Below are positions 20,348-29,317 of a stretch of 64,000 nt of DNA, one piece after another; within the stretch, counting starts at the first letter, position 1, and each line of letters begins with the position of its first letter. The DNA comes from Tabrizicola caldifontis (GTDB lineage: Bacteria > Pseudomonadota > Alphaproteobacteria > Rhodobacterales > Rhodobacteraceae). The notes under the pieces are model-generated. The model had not been told where the DNA came from, searched no databases, and was given only the letters and a program-made list of their open reading frames with translations. The position numbers and the translations under genes are program-made. Location: contig NZ_SIJH01000008.1 in assembly GCF_004762095.1 (NCBI RefSeq), forward strand, positions 62,001 to 126,000, written 5' to 3'.

Positions 20348-20435
20348 GCATCGTGGCCCGGTGCTGCTTGGAGCGGCTTGCGCTGCACGCCGTTCCTCTG
20401 GTCGTCAGGCCTGCGCCCTCCTCCTCGGCTGATGG

Positions 20436-20485
20436 GGTGTTCACCCCCCAAGCCCCCAGAGTATTCCGGAAGGAGCGACTGCAGG
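20436..20485 (+). repeat. Intergenic repeat related to that at 48358-48415
   Basis: The segment with GGTGTTCACCCCCCAAG, CCCCCAGAGTATTCCGGAAG and GAGCG matches, in inverted orientation and with several differences, the intergenic segment at 48358-48415. Both consist of a G-run, TCACCCCCC, a second C-run, an A/T-rich core (GTATTCC / GATATTTGG) and a purine-rich AGAGAGGAAG-like end. The rest of the 270-bp gap 20348-20617 shows no gene. Confidence 0.5.
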
Positions 20486-20617
20486 AGCGGTCCGAAGTTG
20501 CTCCTTGCAAGATACTCCCGCCGGAGGCGTGCGACGGATCGGCAGGCGGCACGATGCAAATGTCTTCCGCGGCAGCGCCGCAAAGGCCGGCTCGATGCCC
20601 GACGAGGTGGCAGCCCC

Positions 20618-21682
20618 TTACCCGCGGATCACCCGGTTGACATGCCCCATCTTGCGGCCCGGCCGAGGGGTGCCCTTGCCGTACAGGTGGACGGCGGTGT
20701 CACGGGCCTTGAGCAGTTCGGGCAGACGCAGCACATCGTCGCCGATCAGGTTCTCCATCACGACGTCCGCATAGCGGTTTCCGTCGCCCAGAGGCAGGCC
20801 CGCCACGGCGCGAATGTGCTGCTCGAACTGGTCCACCGTGCAGCCGGCCTGGGTCCAGTGGCCGGAATTGTGCACGCGCGGCGCAATTTCGTTCACCAGA
20901 AGACCGCGGGGGGTGACGAACAGCTCCACCCCCATCACGCCAACATAGTCAAGCGCATTCAGGATGCGCGCCGCGATCAGCACGGCATCGGCGCGCTGCG
21001 CCGGTGTCAGGCGGGCTGGCACCGTGGTGGTGCGCAGGATGCCGTCGCGATGGACGTTTTCGCCGGGATCATAGCAGGCGACCGAGCCGTCCATACCGCG
21101 TGCGGCGATCACGCTGACCTCGCGCTCGAAGGGGACGAAGCCCTCCAGCACCGAAGCCGCGCCGTTCATCGCGGCCCATGCGGCGGGGATGTCGGCCTCG
21201 GCGTTCAGCCGCGCCTGGCCCTTGCCGTCATAGCCAAGCCGCGTCGTCTTGAGAATCGCGGGCAGGCCCAGGCGATCGGCGGCGGCTCGCAGGTCGGCTT
21301 CGCAATCGACCTGCGCCCAGGGTGCGGTCTGCAGGCCCAGGTCGTTCAGGAAGGACTTCTCTGCGATCCGGTCCTGGCTTACGGCAAGGGCCCGGCGGTT
21401 CGGGCGGATCGGTCTCAGGCTTTCCAGAAGGTCCAGCGCCGAGGTCGGGACATTCTCGAATTCGTAGGTGATCACATCCACGCTGGCGGCAAAGCCGCGC
21501 AGGGCGGTCTCGTCCTCGTAGGGGGCGGTGGTGACGCGATGCGCAACATCGCCCGCCGGTGCGGCCCCCGGTTCGTAGATGTGGCAGCGATAGCCCAGAC
21601 GGCTTGCGGCAACGGACAGCATCCGCCCCAGTTGTCCGCCGCCGAGGATGCCGATGGTGGCGCCCTGTGGAAGTTCAGTCAT
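20618..21682 (-). CDS. purK: 5-(carboxyamino)imidazole ribonucleotide synthase
   Basis: ATP-grasp enzyme that carboxylates AIR to N5-CAIR in purine synthesis. It has 354 residues: [20 protein letters not shown] at the N terminus, the ITYEFENVP block, ATP-grasp segment [13 protein letters not shown], and [18 protein letters not shown] near the C-terminal active site. ATG 21682 lies 8 bp inside the end of purE, so purE-purK are translationally coupled. Length and motifs are normal. Confidence 0.97.
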   Translation of the reverse strand: MTELPQGATIGILGGGQLGRMLSVAASRLGYRCHIYEPGAAPAGDVAHRVTTAPYEDETALRGFAASVDVITYEFENVPTSALDLLESLRPIRPNRRALAVSQDRIAEKSFLNDLGLQTAPWAQVDCEADLRAAADRLGLPAILKTTRLGYDGKGQARLNAEADIPAAWAAMNGAASVLEGFVPFEREVSVIAARGMDGSVACYDPGENVHRDGILRTTTVPARLTPAQRADAVLIAARILNALDYVGVMGVELFVTPRGLLVNEIAPRVHNSGHWTQAGCTVDQFEQHIRAVAGLPLGDGNRYADVVMENLIGDDVLRLPELLKARDTAVHLYGKGTPRPGRKMGHVNRVIRG

Positions 21683-22154
21683 CCGAAGGCTCCTCGGGGA
21701 TGCTTGCAGAAAGTGCATCGCGCCAGTCATCCAGCCTTGCGGCCAATGCGGGGTCAGAAACGGCCAGGATCGCGGCAGCCATCAGGCCCGCGTTGGCCGC
21801 GCCGCCGATGGCCATGGTGGCCACCGGGTAGCCCTTGGGCATCTGCACGATGGAATAAAGTGAATCGACACCGGACAGCGCCCTGGTCTGGACCGGCACC
21901 CCGATAACCGGCAGCCGCGTTTTCGACGCCATCATCCCCGGCAGATGCGCGGCACCCCCGGCACCCGCGATGATGACCTTCAGCCCACGCGCCACGGCAG
22001 TCTCGCCATACTCCCACAGCCGGTCGGGCGTACGGTGGGCAGATACGATCTTCGTTTCGTAGGGAATGCCAAGCGCATCCAGAATCTCTGCCGCGGCCTT
22101 CATGGTGGGCCAGTCGCTTTGCGACCCCATGATGATCCCGACAGATACGGTCAT
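21675..22154 (-). CDS. purE: N5-carboxyaminoimidazole ribonucleotide mutase
   Basis: Rearranges N5-CAIR, the product of PurK, to CAIR. It has 159 residues of class I PurE. Signature sequences: [19 protein letters not shown] near the N terminus, [14 protein letters not shown] with the catalytic His, and [15 protein letters not shown]. It precedes purK with an 8-bp overlap. Confidence 0.97.
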   Translation of the reverse strand: MTVSVGIIMGSQSDWPTMKAAAEILDALGIPYETKIVSAHRTPDRLWEYGETAVARGLKVIIAGAGGAAHLPGMMASKTRLPVIGVPVQTRALSGVDSLYSIVQMPKGYPVATMAIGGAANAGLMAAAILAVSDPALAARLDDWRDALSASIPEEPSDD

Positions 22155-22210
22155 GCCTGCCTCCCCTGAGTATCAGCGCGATTACCTCGGGATGCGTGCA
22201 GGGGCAAGCA

Positions 22211-22429
22211 TCAGGCGATGATGTCGGGAATCAGCTGATCCTGTATCTTCACGATCTGGTCTTTCAGCGCCAGCTTCTGCTTCTTCAGCCGGCGCAGGGT
22301 CAACTGGTCGGGGCGGCCGGTTTCCTCCAGCGCATGGATGGCCTGGTCAAGATCGCGATGCTCACGCTTCAGCACTTCGAGCTTGATGCGCAGCATCTCT
22401 TCAAAGCTGAGCTCCGACGGGGCGTTCAT
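22211..22429 (-). CDS. YdcH family protein (DUF465)
   Basis: A 72-residue, highly charged helical protein without cysteine or membrane segments: SFEEMLRIKLEVLKREHRDL, then RLKKQKLALKDQIVKIQDQL. The heptad spacing suggests a coiled coil. DUF465/YdcH proteins are widespread and of unknown function. ATG 22429 is used; the frame continues far upstream only as an antisense shadow of the Hsp20 gene. It lies about 57 bp downstream of purE on the same strand. Confidence 0.88.
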   Translation of the reverse strand: MNAPSELSFEEMLRIKLEVLKREHRDLDQAIHALEETGRPDQLTLRRLKKQKLALKDQIVKIQDQLIPDIIA

Positions 22430-22627
22430 GGGGGCGACTCGCTTCCTGCCTTTGGGAAAGAATATAGGAAAGCGGATGGTCAGGGTGAAGGTTTCTGCAT
22501 CCGTTTCGGGCGATTTCCGGGTAGTGCAGGGCCTTGCGGGGGGCCACGACCGGCCCCATATTGCGGGCAGTGCGGTGCCCGAATGTGGGGCCGTACGTGA
22601 GTGTCGCTTGAAACAAGGACAGTCCGG

Positions 22628-23056
22628 ATGACGAAACTGAGCTTCGGGTCCCACCCCTACCTGCTGGGCTTCGAACAGCTGGAAAGGCTGGTCGAACGCA
22701 CCGCCAAGTCCGGGGCCGAGGGCTACCCTCCCTTCAACATCGAAGCGGTGGCCGAGAACGCTTACCGGATCACGCTGGCCGTCGCGGGCTTCCGCGAGGA
22801 GGACCTGTCCATCACGGTCGAGGACCGCCAGCTGGTGGTGCGCGGCCGTCAGGCCGAGGATCAGGGAGAGCGGGTGTTCCTGCACCGGGGCATTGCAAGC
22901 CGCGCCTTCCAGCGCAGCTTCGTGCTGGCCGACGGGGTGGAGGTTGCGGGCGCGACGATGGAGCATGGGCTTCTGCATGTCGATCTGCGCCGCCATGTGC
23001 CCGAGACCGTGGTTCAGACCATTCAGATCAGCCGGAAGGAAGGGGTGAAGAAATGA
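22628..23056 (+). CDS. Hsp20/alpha-crystallin family small heat-shock protein
   Basis: A 142-residue holdase chaperone. It begins MTKLSFGSHPYLLGFEQLER, as in IbpA-type proteins. The alpha-crystallin domain runs from about residue 35 to 125 (FNIEAVAENAYRITLAVAGF, EEDLSITVEDRQLVVRGRQA, GLLHVDLRRHVPE). The C-terminal Ile-x-Ile anchor is present as IQI. It overlaps the following DUF1150 gene by 4 bp. An upstream heat-shock promoter is not obvious; the 5' gap contains AAACAAGGACAG before the ATG. Confidence 0.94.
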   Translation: MTKLSFGSHPYLLGFEQLERLVERTAKSGAEGYPPFNIEAVAENAYRITLAVAGFREEDLSITVEDRQLVVRGRQAEDQGERVFLHRGIASRAFQRSFVLADGVEVAGATMEHGLLHVDLRRHVPETVVQTIQISRKEGVKK

Positions 23057-23280
23057 ACACGCCATTCAACGGGTTGCCACAGGGCGCCGATCGGATCGTG
23101 TATGTGCGCGAGGTCCATGTCGAGGATTTGCCCGACGAGGTACGCGAGCAGATTCCGGGCCTGGAGGTGCTGTGGTCGGTGCATGGTGCCGACGGACGCC
23201 AGCTGGCCCTGGTTGCCGACCGCAGGCTAGCGTTCCATCTGGCGCGCGAACACGACTATACGCCGGTAAGCGTGCACTGA
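23053..23280 (+). CDS. DUF1150 family small protein
   Basis: A 75-residue acidic protein starting MNTPFNGLPQGADRIVYVRE, with DLPDEVREQIPGLEVLWSVH in the middle and DRRLAFHLAREHDYTPVSVH at the end. The family is typical of alphaproteobacteria and often follows hsp20, which suggests a shared stress role. The function is unknown. It is coupled to the Hsp20 gene by an ATGA overlap. Confidence 0.92.
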   Translation: MNTPFNGLPQGADRIVYVREVHVEDLPDEVREQIPGLEVLWSVHGADGRQLALVADRRLAFHLAREHDYTPVSVH

Positions 23281-23359
23281 CGGAAACCATCGGCAATCCA
23301 CAACGCTGTCGGACCTGCTAGGCTTTGTCCGAGGGGTTTCGGTGCATGTCGAGGTCGAG

Positions 23360-23833
23360 ATGAAAACCACAACTGGCTATTCCGGCGCCCAGATCGCTTT
23401 GCACTGGCTTGTCGCCGTGCTGCTTGTTGTCGCCTGGCTGACGGGCGAGGGTGCGGCAGAGGCCCTCGAGGCCATCGAGGAAGGCGGCGCGCCGGGTTTT
23501 GTGCCGCATGTGGCGCTGGGGCTCGCGATCCTGGCGCTTTCCGTGCTGCGGCTGCTCGTGCGCCTTGGACGGGGCGCGCCAGAGGCGGCAGGAACGCCGG
23601 GCAGCTTTCAGGTCCGGGTTGCCGGATGGGTGCATGTCGCGCTGTATGTGCTGATGATCGCGGTGCCTCTGGGCGGGATCAGTGCCTGGTTCCTGGGGCT
23701 TGAGACCGGCGATATCCACGGGCTGTTCGCCAATCTGCTGATGGTGCTGGCGCTGGGCCATGCGGGGCTGGCGCTATATCATCAGTATGTGTTGAAGGAT
23801 GGCACACTGGCACGGATGATGCGGGCCGAATAG
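23360..23833 (+). CDS. Cytochrome b561-type membrane protein
   Basis: A 157-residue protein with four transmembrane helices and His residues placed for two b hemes: SGAQIALHWLVAVLLVVAWL, FVPHVALGLAILALSVLRLL, IHGLFANLLMVLALGHAGLA and LYHQYVL. Bacterial cytochrome b561 proteins carry electrons across the inner membrane, for example from quinol to superoxide or periplasmic partners. ATG 23360 follows GAGGT. A GTG at 23342 would add six residues. The partner is not evident from the neighbours. Confidence 0.88.
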   Translation: MKTTTGYSGAQIALHWLVAVLLVVAWLTGEGAAEALEAIEEGGAPGFVPHVALGLAILALSVLRLLVRLGRGAPEAAGTPGSFQVRVAGWVHVALYVLMIAVPLGGISAWFLGLETGDIHGLFANLLMVLALGHAGLALYHQYVLKDGTLARMMRAE

Positions 23834-23847
23834 CCCGCCGCCGACCT

Positions 23848-23902
23848 CACCCCAATCCCCTCCCTCCCCACGAGGGGGAGGGGAGGCGCGGGAAAACCCG
23901 CG
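23848..23902. repeat. C-rich intergenic repeat plus hairpins between convergent genes
   Basis: CACCCCAATCCCC (23848-23860) is identical to the 13182 copy. It is followed by a C-run/G-run hairpin (loop ACGA) and then a perfect CGCGGG-AAAA-CCCGCG hairpin (23887-23902). This lies between the convergent cytochrome b561 and sulfate activation genes and probably works as a two-way terminator. Confidence 0.6.
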
Positions 23903-25609
23903 TCAGGCCCGGATCAGGCCCATCTGCTCAAGCTTCAGCAGCACCTGATGGGCGCAATGATCGACATCGACGTTCTCGGTGTCCACGCGCAGTTCCGGGG
24001 CCTCGGGCGCCTCGTAGGGGTCGGAGATCCCGGTGAATTCCCTGATCTTGCCTTCGCGCGCCAGCTTGTACAGCCCCTTGCGGTCGCGCCGTTCGCATTC
24101 CTCGAGGCTGGTTGCGACATGCACCTCGACGAAGGCACCGAAGGCTTCGATCATCTCGCGCACCGCCCGGCGGGTGGCGGCATAGGGCGCGATCGGCGCG
24201 CAGATCGCGATGCCGCCGTTCTTGGTGATCTCGGAGGCGACATAGCCGATGCGGCGGATGTTGATGTCGCGGTGCTCCTTCGAGAAACCCAGTTCCGAGG
24301 ACAGGTGCTTGCGCACCACGTCCCCGTCCAGCAGCGTGACGGGACGCCCGCCCATCTCCATCAGCTTGACCATCAGCGCATTGGCGATGGTGGACTTGCC
24401 ACTGCCCGAGAGGCCGGTGAAGAACACGGTGAAGCCCTGTTTCGACCGCGGCGGGCTGGTCTTGCGCAGTTCGGCCACCACTTCGGGGAAGCTGAACCAT
24501 TCGGGGATCTCCAGCCCCTCGCGCAGGCGGCGGCGAAGTTCGGTGCCGGAAATGTCGAGGACCGTCGAGCCTTCGGGGATCTCGTTCGCCGGGTAGTACT
24601 GGGCCTTTTCCTGCACGTAGACCATGTGCTTGAAGTCAACCATCTCGATGCCGATCTCGGCCTGATGGGAGCGGAACAGTTCCTGCGCGGCGTAGGGGTC
24701 GTAGAAATCCTTGCCCTGGCTGTTCTTGCCCGGGCCCGCGTGGTCGCGCCCGACGATCATGTGGGTACAGCCGTGATTGCGGCGGATGATGCCGTGCCAG
24801 ACGGCCTCGCGTGGGCCGGCCATGCGCATGGCGAGGTTGAGGAGCGACAGTGCGGTGGTCTGGGCGGGATACTTGTCCAGCACCGCCTCATAGCAGCGGA
24901 CGCGGGTGAAATGGTCCACGTCGCCCGGCTTGGTCATGCCGACGACCGGGTGGATCAGGAGGTTTGCCTCGGCCTCGCGGGCTGCGCGGAAGGTGAGTTC
25001 CTGATGCGCACGGTGCAGGGGGTTGCGGGTCTGGAAGGCCACGACCTTGCGCCAGCCCAGCTTGCGGAACAGCGCGCGCAACTCGTTGGGAGTGTCGCGG
25101 CGGGCCTTGAAGTCGTAATGGACAGGCGGCTGGATCCCGATGATCGGCCCGCCGAGATAGACCTTGCCGGCCGTGTTATGCAGGTAGTTCACCGCCGGAT
25201 GCGCGAGATCGTCGGCGCCAAAGACCTTCTCGGCCTCATGCGCCTTGTCCGGCACCCATTTGTCGGTGATCGACAGGATCGCAAGGATCACCCCTTCCGC
25301 ATCCCGCAGCGCGATGTCCTGACCCGGGGCAACCTTTTCGGCGAAGGCTTCGGACACGTCCAGCGTGATCGGAATGGGAAACAGCGTGCCGTCCGCAAGG
25401 CGCATCTTTTCGACGACGCCTTGGTAATCAGCCTGGGTCATGAATCCCTTCAGCGGCCAGAAGCCACCGTTCATCAGCAGCTCCAGATCGCAGACCTGGC
25501 GCTGGGTCAGATCCCACGAGGGAAGGGCCGCCGCCTCGTGCTTCAGTTTCTGGGCGGATTCGTAGGAGACATACAGCTCCGGGATTGGGGCGTGGTTCAG
25601 CAGGGACAT
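23903..25609 (-). CDS. Bifunctional sulfate adenylyltransferase/adenylylsulfate kinase
   Basis: Makes APS from sulfate and ATP and then PAPS. It has 568 residues: an N-terminal Sat domain (roughly 1-385) with FQTRNPLHRAHQELTFRAAR and GRDHAGPGKNSQGKDFYDP, followed by an APS kinase domain (about 395-568) with P-loop FTGLSGSGKSTIANALMVKL and DGDVVRKHLSSELGFSKEHR. Fusion of single-chain Sat with CysC is typical of Rhodobacterales, which here replaces CysD-CysN. ATG 25609 (MSLLNHAPIPELYVSYESAQ) is preferred; 40 upstream codons lack conserved character. The gene stands alone. Confidence 0.96.
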   Translation of the reverse strand: MSLLNHAPIPELYVSYESAQKLKHEAAALPSWDLTQRQVCDLELLMNGGFWPLKGFMTQADYQGVVEKMRLADGTLFPIPITLDVSEAFAEKVAPGQDIALRDAEGVILAILSITDKWVPDKAHEAEKVFGADDLAHPAVNYLHNTAGKVYLGGPIIGIQPPVHYDFKARRDTPNELRALFRKLGWRKVVAFQTRNPLHRAHQELTFRAAREAEANLLIHPVVGMTKPGDVDHFTRVRCYEAVLDKYPAQTTALSLLNLAMRMAGPREAVWHGIIRRNHGCTHMIVGRDHAGPGKNSQGKDFYDPYAAQELFRSHQAEIGIEMVDFKHMVYVQEKAQYYPANEIPEGSTVLDISGTELRRRLREGLEIPEWFSFPEVVAELRKTSPPRSKQGFTVFFTGLSGSGKSTIANALMVKLMEMGGRPVTLLDGDVVRKHLSSELGFSKEHRDINIRRIGYVASEITKNGGIAICAPIAPYAATRRAVREMIEAFGAFVEVHVATSLEECERRDRKGLYKLAREGKIREFTGISDPYEAPEAPELRVDTENVDVDHCAHQVLLKLEQMGLIRA

Positions 25610-25866
25610 GCGTGGCAACCTTTCGACACGGCAGGACACCCCCGCCGTTTGCGCGGGTCCGTAGCGCGACAAGAGGGCGAGATTCAAGCGAGCGCCGGGC
25701 GAAGCCGCGATAAAAGGCGGAAATGCCACGTGCCGCTCCGGTGTCGGACTTCCGTTCTGCTTTTTAGCTTAAGGGCGGTAGGTTTTCCCGGAAAGTTGAC
25801 TTTTCACCCCGCCTTGAGAAACAGCGTTCCGTCAGAGCGCCTGCTTCCCGGGCTTCGGCGTCCGCG
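25610..25866 (-). promoter_or_regulatory. Upstream region of the sulfate activation gene
   Basis: A 257-bp non-coding gap. It contains a perfect small palindrome, TTTCC-C-GGAAA at 25784-25794, beside an A/T-rich patch (25761-25775) that could serve as promoter. It is a candidate operator for sulfur regulation. I see no known riboswitch or recognisable gene. Confidence 0.35.
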
Positions 25867-26241
25867 TCAGACCGGAAGCAGCCACAGCAGGATCACCCCG
25901 GAAAGCGGCAGATAGATGGTTTCTGACAGGATGCCGCCAAGCGCCTCTGGCCAGCTGTAATCTGGCCCGATGGCCTGGCCGATCTCGCCAAGGACGAACA
26001 TCACCCACCAGAAGCTGACATAATGGATCAATGCGCCGGCAAGGCTGTCTTGCGCCAGAACCCAGATGCCGACGAAGGCAACGGCCGTTCCGATCTTCGA
26101 GACCGCAGCCCCGGCAAGGAAGGCCAGGGGGTCATCGCCGGGCGGCCGAAGCCCGGTCAGGCGCGAGATCGCGCCATGAACCAGGACAGGGACGATGAAG
26201 ATGGTCAGGAAGACGGCCAGGACGGCAAGGACGAAGGGCAT
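25867..26241 (-). CDS. Small polytopic membrane protein of unknown function
   Basis: A 124-residue protein with four likely membrane helices: MPFVLAVLAVFLTIFIVPVL, LAGAAVSKIGTAVAFVGIWV, HYVSFWWVMFVLGEIGQAIG and ETIYLPLSGVILLWLLPV. No family was recognised. It is downstream of rppH on the same strand after a 90-bp spacer containing an imperfect inverted pair (GCCTGACG at 26271 and CGTCAGGC at 26330). It may be a separate unit or the tail of the gpmI-envC-ctpA-rppH run. Confidence 0.75.
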   Translation of the reverse strand: MPFVLAVLAVFLTIFIVPVLVHGAISRLTGLRPPGDDPLAFLAGAAVSKIGTAVAFVGIWVLAQDSLAGALIHYVSFWWVMFVLGEIGQAIGPDYSWPEALGGILSETIYLPLSGVILLWLLPV

Positions 26242-26331
26242 GGGCGGGACCTTTCCGAAGGGAAGACCCAGCCTGACGCCGTCCCCGCCATCGCGCCTTG
26301 CGCCAGGTCAAGTGCCGCGGCTGGCGTACCG

Positions 26332-26811
26332 TCAGGCAAGATGTGCGCGGAAGCTGCGGATGACTTCCTCGTAGACCGCGCGCTTGAAGGGCACGATGGC
26401 GTCCAGCATCTCGTCGGCGAGGATCCAGCGCCATGTCGAGAATTCCGGGTGAGGGGTATCGATGCGGATGTCGCTGTCCTTGCCCTTAAAGCGGAACAGG
26501 AACCACTTCTGCTTCTGCCCGCGATACTTGCCACCCCAGACCTTGCCCAGCAGGTCCGGCGGCAGGTCGTAGGTGACCCAGCCGTGGGTCTTGCCGACGA
26601 ACTCCACCAGATCGCGGGTGATACCGGTTTCCTCTCGCAGTTCGCGGTAGGCGGCTTCCTTCGGTGTCTCGCCATCGTCGATGCCGCCCTGCGGCATCTG
26701 CCAGGCAGGTGATGGGCTGTCGATCCGCTGTCCGGCAAATACCAGACCGCGGTCGTCGATCAGGACGACACCGACACAGGGACGATAGGGCAGGGTTTCG
26801 GGATCCACCAT
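26332..26811 (-). CDS. rppH: RNA 5'-pyrophosphohydrolase
   Basis: Nudix enzyme that removes pyrophosphate from 5'-triphosphate mRNA and so starts RNase E-dependent decay. The 159-residue protein contains [20 protein letters not shown], the Nudix box [20 protein letters not shown] followed by TGI, and [20 protein letters not shown], typical of RppH/NudH. It lies 37 bp downstream of ctpA, in a gene order commonly seen in alphaproteobacteria. Confidence 0.95.
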   Translation of the reverse strand: MVDPETLPYRPCVGVVLIDDRGLVFAGQRIDSPSPAWQMPQGGIDDGETPKEAAYRELREETGITRDLVEFVGKTHGWVTYDLPPDLLGKVWGGKYRGQKQKWFLFRFKGKDSDIRIDTPHPEFSTWRWILADEMLDAIVPFKRAVYEEVIRSFRAHLA

Positions 26812-26848
26812 GGCAGGGCACGGGCGGGGATGGACCCCGCCCTTCGCT

Positions 26849-28195
26849 TCAGGGCGTTTGCGGGGCGATGACGGTCAACCCCTTGATGATGTCGACGGCA
26901 TAGGCCAGCTGGTAGTCCTCGTCGCGAAGCTTGGCCGATTCCTCGGCCCGGGCGAGTTCTTCCTCATACAGCCGCTTTTCCTCGTCCGTCATGGAGTCAT
27001 TGGAAATCGCGCCGCGCAGCGACGCCTCGGACCGGTCGCGTGCGGCCGCAGAGGCCGCAGTCTCTTCCTCGGTCGCGGGGGGCTTGGGTGGCGGCTGGTT
27101 CACCACGATGTCGGGCGAGATGCCAAGCGCCTGGATTGACCGGCCCGAGGGTGTGTAATAGCGCGCCGTGGTCAACCGCATCGCCCCGTCGCCGCGTAGG
27201 GGGATCAGCGTCTGCACCGAGCCCTTGCCAAAGCTCTTGGTGCCCACGACTATCGCCCGGCGATGATCCTGCAGCGCGCCCGCGACGATTTCCGAGGCCG
27301 AGGCCGAACCGCCGTTAATCAGCACCACGATGGGCTTGCCCTCGATCAGGTCACCCGGCTTGGCATTGTAGCGTTCGCCGCTGCCGGGGTTGCGCCCGCG
27401 GGTCGAGACGATCTCTCCCTTTTCCAGGAAGGCGTCGGAAACCGAGATCGCTTCGTTCAGCAGGCCGCCCGGATTGTTGCGCAGGTCGATGACCACGCCG
27501 TCCAGGTTCTCGATGCCACCCAGTTCCTCAAGGCCCTTCTTCAGCGCGTCGTTCACGCCGCTGGTCGTCTGGTCGTTGAAGGTGGTGATGCGCAGGACGA
27601 TCGTCTGCCCCACGACGCGACCCCGCACGGCTGTCATCTTGATCGTGTCGCGGATGATCGACACATCAAAGGGCTCTGGCACGCCTTCGCGCACGACCGT
27701 GATGATGATCTCGCTGCCGACCGGGCCGCGCATCTTTTCCACGGCCTCGTCCAGCATCAGGCCCAGGACGGATTCGCCGTTCACATGGGTGATGAAGTCG
27801 CCCGCCCGGATACCGGCCTTGTCGGCGGGTGTGCCGTCCATCGGCGCGATCACCTTGATGAAGCCCTCTTCCTGCGTCACCTCGATCCCGAGCCCGCCGA
27901 ATTCGCCCCGGGTCTGGACCTGCATGTCCTCGAAGTCCTTGGCGGAGAGATATGAGGAATGCGGGTCAAGCGACGTGAGCATGCCGTTGATCGCGGCGGT
28001 CACCAGCTTTTCGGTCGAGACCTCTTCGACATACTGGGCGCGGATGCGCTCGAAGATGTCGCCGAACAGGTCCAGCTGCTCGTAAACCGAGGCACTGCCC
28101 CCGGCCTCTTGCGCGATCAACGGTCCGGCGATCTGCGTCGTGGCCACGATCCCGGCAACCGTTCCGCCGAGGGCGGCCATCACGAACTTCTTCAT
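26849..28195 (-). CDS. ctpA: S41-family carboxy-terminal processing peptidase
   Basis: A 448-residue periplasmic serine protease. The N terminus has a signal/anchor ([20 protein letters not shown]). A PDZ domain follows ([39 protein letters not shown]). The protease domain has the catalytic Ser in [20 protein letters not shown] and the Lys in [18 protein letters not shown]. The Pro/Glu/Ala-rich C-terminal tail is normal for the group. It lies 6 bp downstream of the EnvC-like gene, so the two probably act together in envelope turnover. Confidence 0.95.
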   Translation of the reverse strand: MKKFVMAALGGTVAGIVATTQIAGPLIAQEAGGSASVYEQLDLFGDIFERIRAQYVEEVSTEKLVTAAINGMLTSLDPHSSYLSAKDFEDMQVQTRGEFGGLGIEVTQEEGFIKVIAPMDGTPADKAGIRAGDFITHVNGESVLGLMLDEAVEKMRGPVGSEIIITVVREGVPEPFDVSIIRDTIKMTAVRGRVVGQTIVLRITTFNDQTTSGVNDALKKGLEELGGIENLDGVVIDLRNNPGGLLNEAISVSDAFLEKGEIVSTRGRNPGSGERYNAKPGDLIEGKPIVVLINGGSASASEIVAGALQDHRRAIVVGTKSFGKGSVQTLIPLRGDGAMRLTTARYYTPSGRSIQALGISPDIVVNQPPPKPPATEEETAASAAARDRSEASLRGAISNDSMTDEEKRLYEEELARAEESAKLRDEDYQLAYAVDIIKGLTVIAPQTP

Positions 28196-28201
28196 CCTGC
28201 G

Positions 28202-29317
28202 TCAGTCTCCCAGCCGGGCCAGCGCGGTGAACCAGGGCATCGGGTCCACGGGCGCAGCGCCCTGTCTCAATTCCATATAAAGCGTTTCCGTGCCCCGCCC
28301 GCCAGACCCATCTTCCGCACGGGTCATGAATTCCTCCGACGCGGTGCCAGTGCCGCCCATCAGGCCCAGGGGCGCGCCTGCGGCGACGACTTCACCCACC
28401 TCGCCGTACAACATCTCTAGCCCGGCGAGGATCAATAGATAGCCGTCTCCAGGCTCGAGGATCATCACATTTCCGTAGTCCAGCAGCGGTCCGCGGTAGC
28501 GGATCGTCGCGGGCCAGGGCGCCGTAACCAGCGCGCCGGCCTGGGTGGCAAGCGTCACGCCGGGGCGGCGGCTGCCGGTGGCATCGGCCTCTCCCGGCCG
28601 CCGCAGGAGGGTGCCCAAGGCCGGAAGCGGCAGGTTGCCCTTCTGGTCAGCGAAACTTGTCCCGGCATCGGCATCGGGCGACAGGCCCGCGGCAAAGGCA
28701 TCCAGCGTATCGGCGCTTTCCAGCAGGCCGCGCAGGGCTTCGGGATCCTCGGTGAAGCGGCGCGGCAGGTCGGTGCGGTCGGACATCGCCTGCGAGAGTT
28801 CGGTGCGCGCGTTCTGCGCGGTGGCTAGGCCGGCCTTCAGCGTCTCGCCGGCCGCAAGCTGCAATGCGCGCAATTCGGCCAGTTCGACGAGCTCCGCCTT
28901 CAGGGCCAGTGCCTCGGCCTGAAGCGCCGGGGTGACGTCGGCCAGGATCATGCCCGACCGTGCCGTTTCGACCGCCCCTTCCGGGTGCAGCAGAAGCAGC
29001 GGGCCGGGGTTGGCTTCCATGGTCACAAGCACGGCGAGAAGCCGGCCGATGCTGTCGCGCTTGGCGTCAAAGGCGCGGGTCAACTGGGCTTCGCGAAGGG
29101 CGGCGCTGCGCAGGGCGCCGCGCAGGACGGCAAGCCCTTCCTCATAGGCGCGGATGGTGCGGGACAGGGCAGCCACGCGATCGCGTGCCTCGGTTGCGGC
29201 GTCAAGTGCGGCAACCGCAGCCTGCAGGTCGGCCGAGGCCCTGGCCGCCTGTTCGGCCACCGTCTCTGCCACAGCGGGCAGGGCAAGCAGCAGGACAAAG
29301 GCAGCCGCGCGGATCAT
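28202..29317 (-). CDS. EnvC-like murein hydrolase activator
   Basis: A 371-residue exported protein: signal peptide MIRAAAFVLLLALPAVAETV, long coiled coil (residues 20-220, with many Ala/Leu/Glu heptads), then a C-terminal LytM/M23 domain. The M23 domain lacks the zinc ligands: GNVMILEPGDGYLLILAGLE has no metal His, and LYMELRQG replaces the usual LHFE. As in EnvC, this points to activation of an amidase rather than direct peptidoglycan cleavage. It overlaps gpmI by 4 bp upstream and is followed 6 bp later by ctpA. Confidence 0.92.
   Translation of the reverse strand: MIRAAAFVLLLALPAVAETVAEQAARASADLQAAVAALDAATEARDRVAALSRTIRAYEEGLAVLRGALRSAALREAQLTRAFDAKRDSIGRLLAVLVTMEANPGPLLLLHPEGAVETARSGMILADVTPALQAEALALKAELVELAELRALQLAAGETLKAGLATAQNARTELSQAMSDRTDLPRRFTEDPEALRGLLESADTLDAFAAGLSPDADAGTSFADQKGNLPLPALGTLLRRPGEADATGSRRPGVTLATQAGALVTAPWPATIRYRGPLLDYGNVMILEPGDGYLLILAGLEMLYGEVGEVVAAGAPLGLMGGTGTASEEFMTRAEDGSGGRGTETLYMELRQGAAPVDPMPWFTALARLGD

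Noticed and set aside
28202..29317. EnvC-like gene read as an active M23 endopeptidase
   Set aside because: The metal-binding His residues of the M23 domain are absent, so an activator role is more likely.
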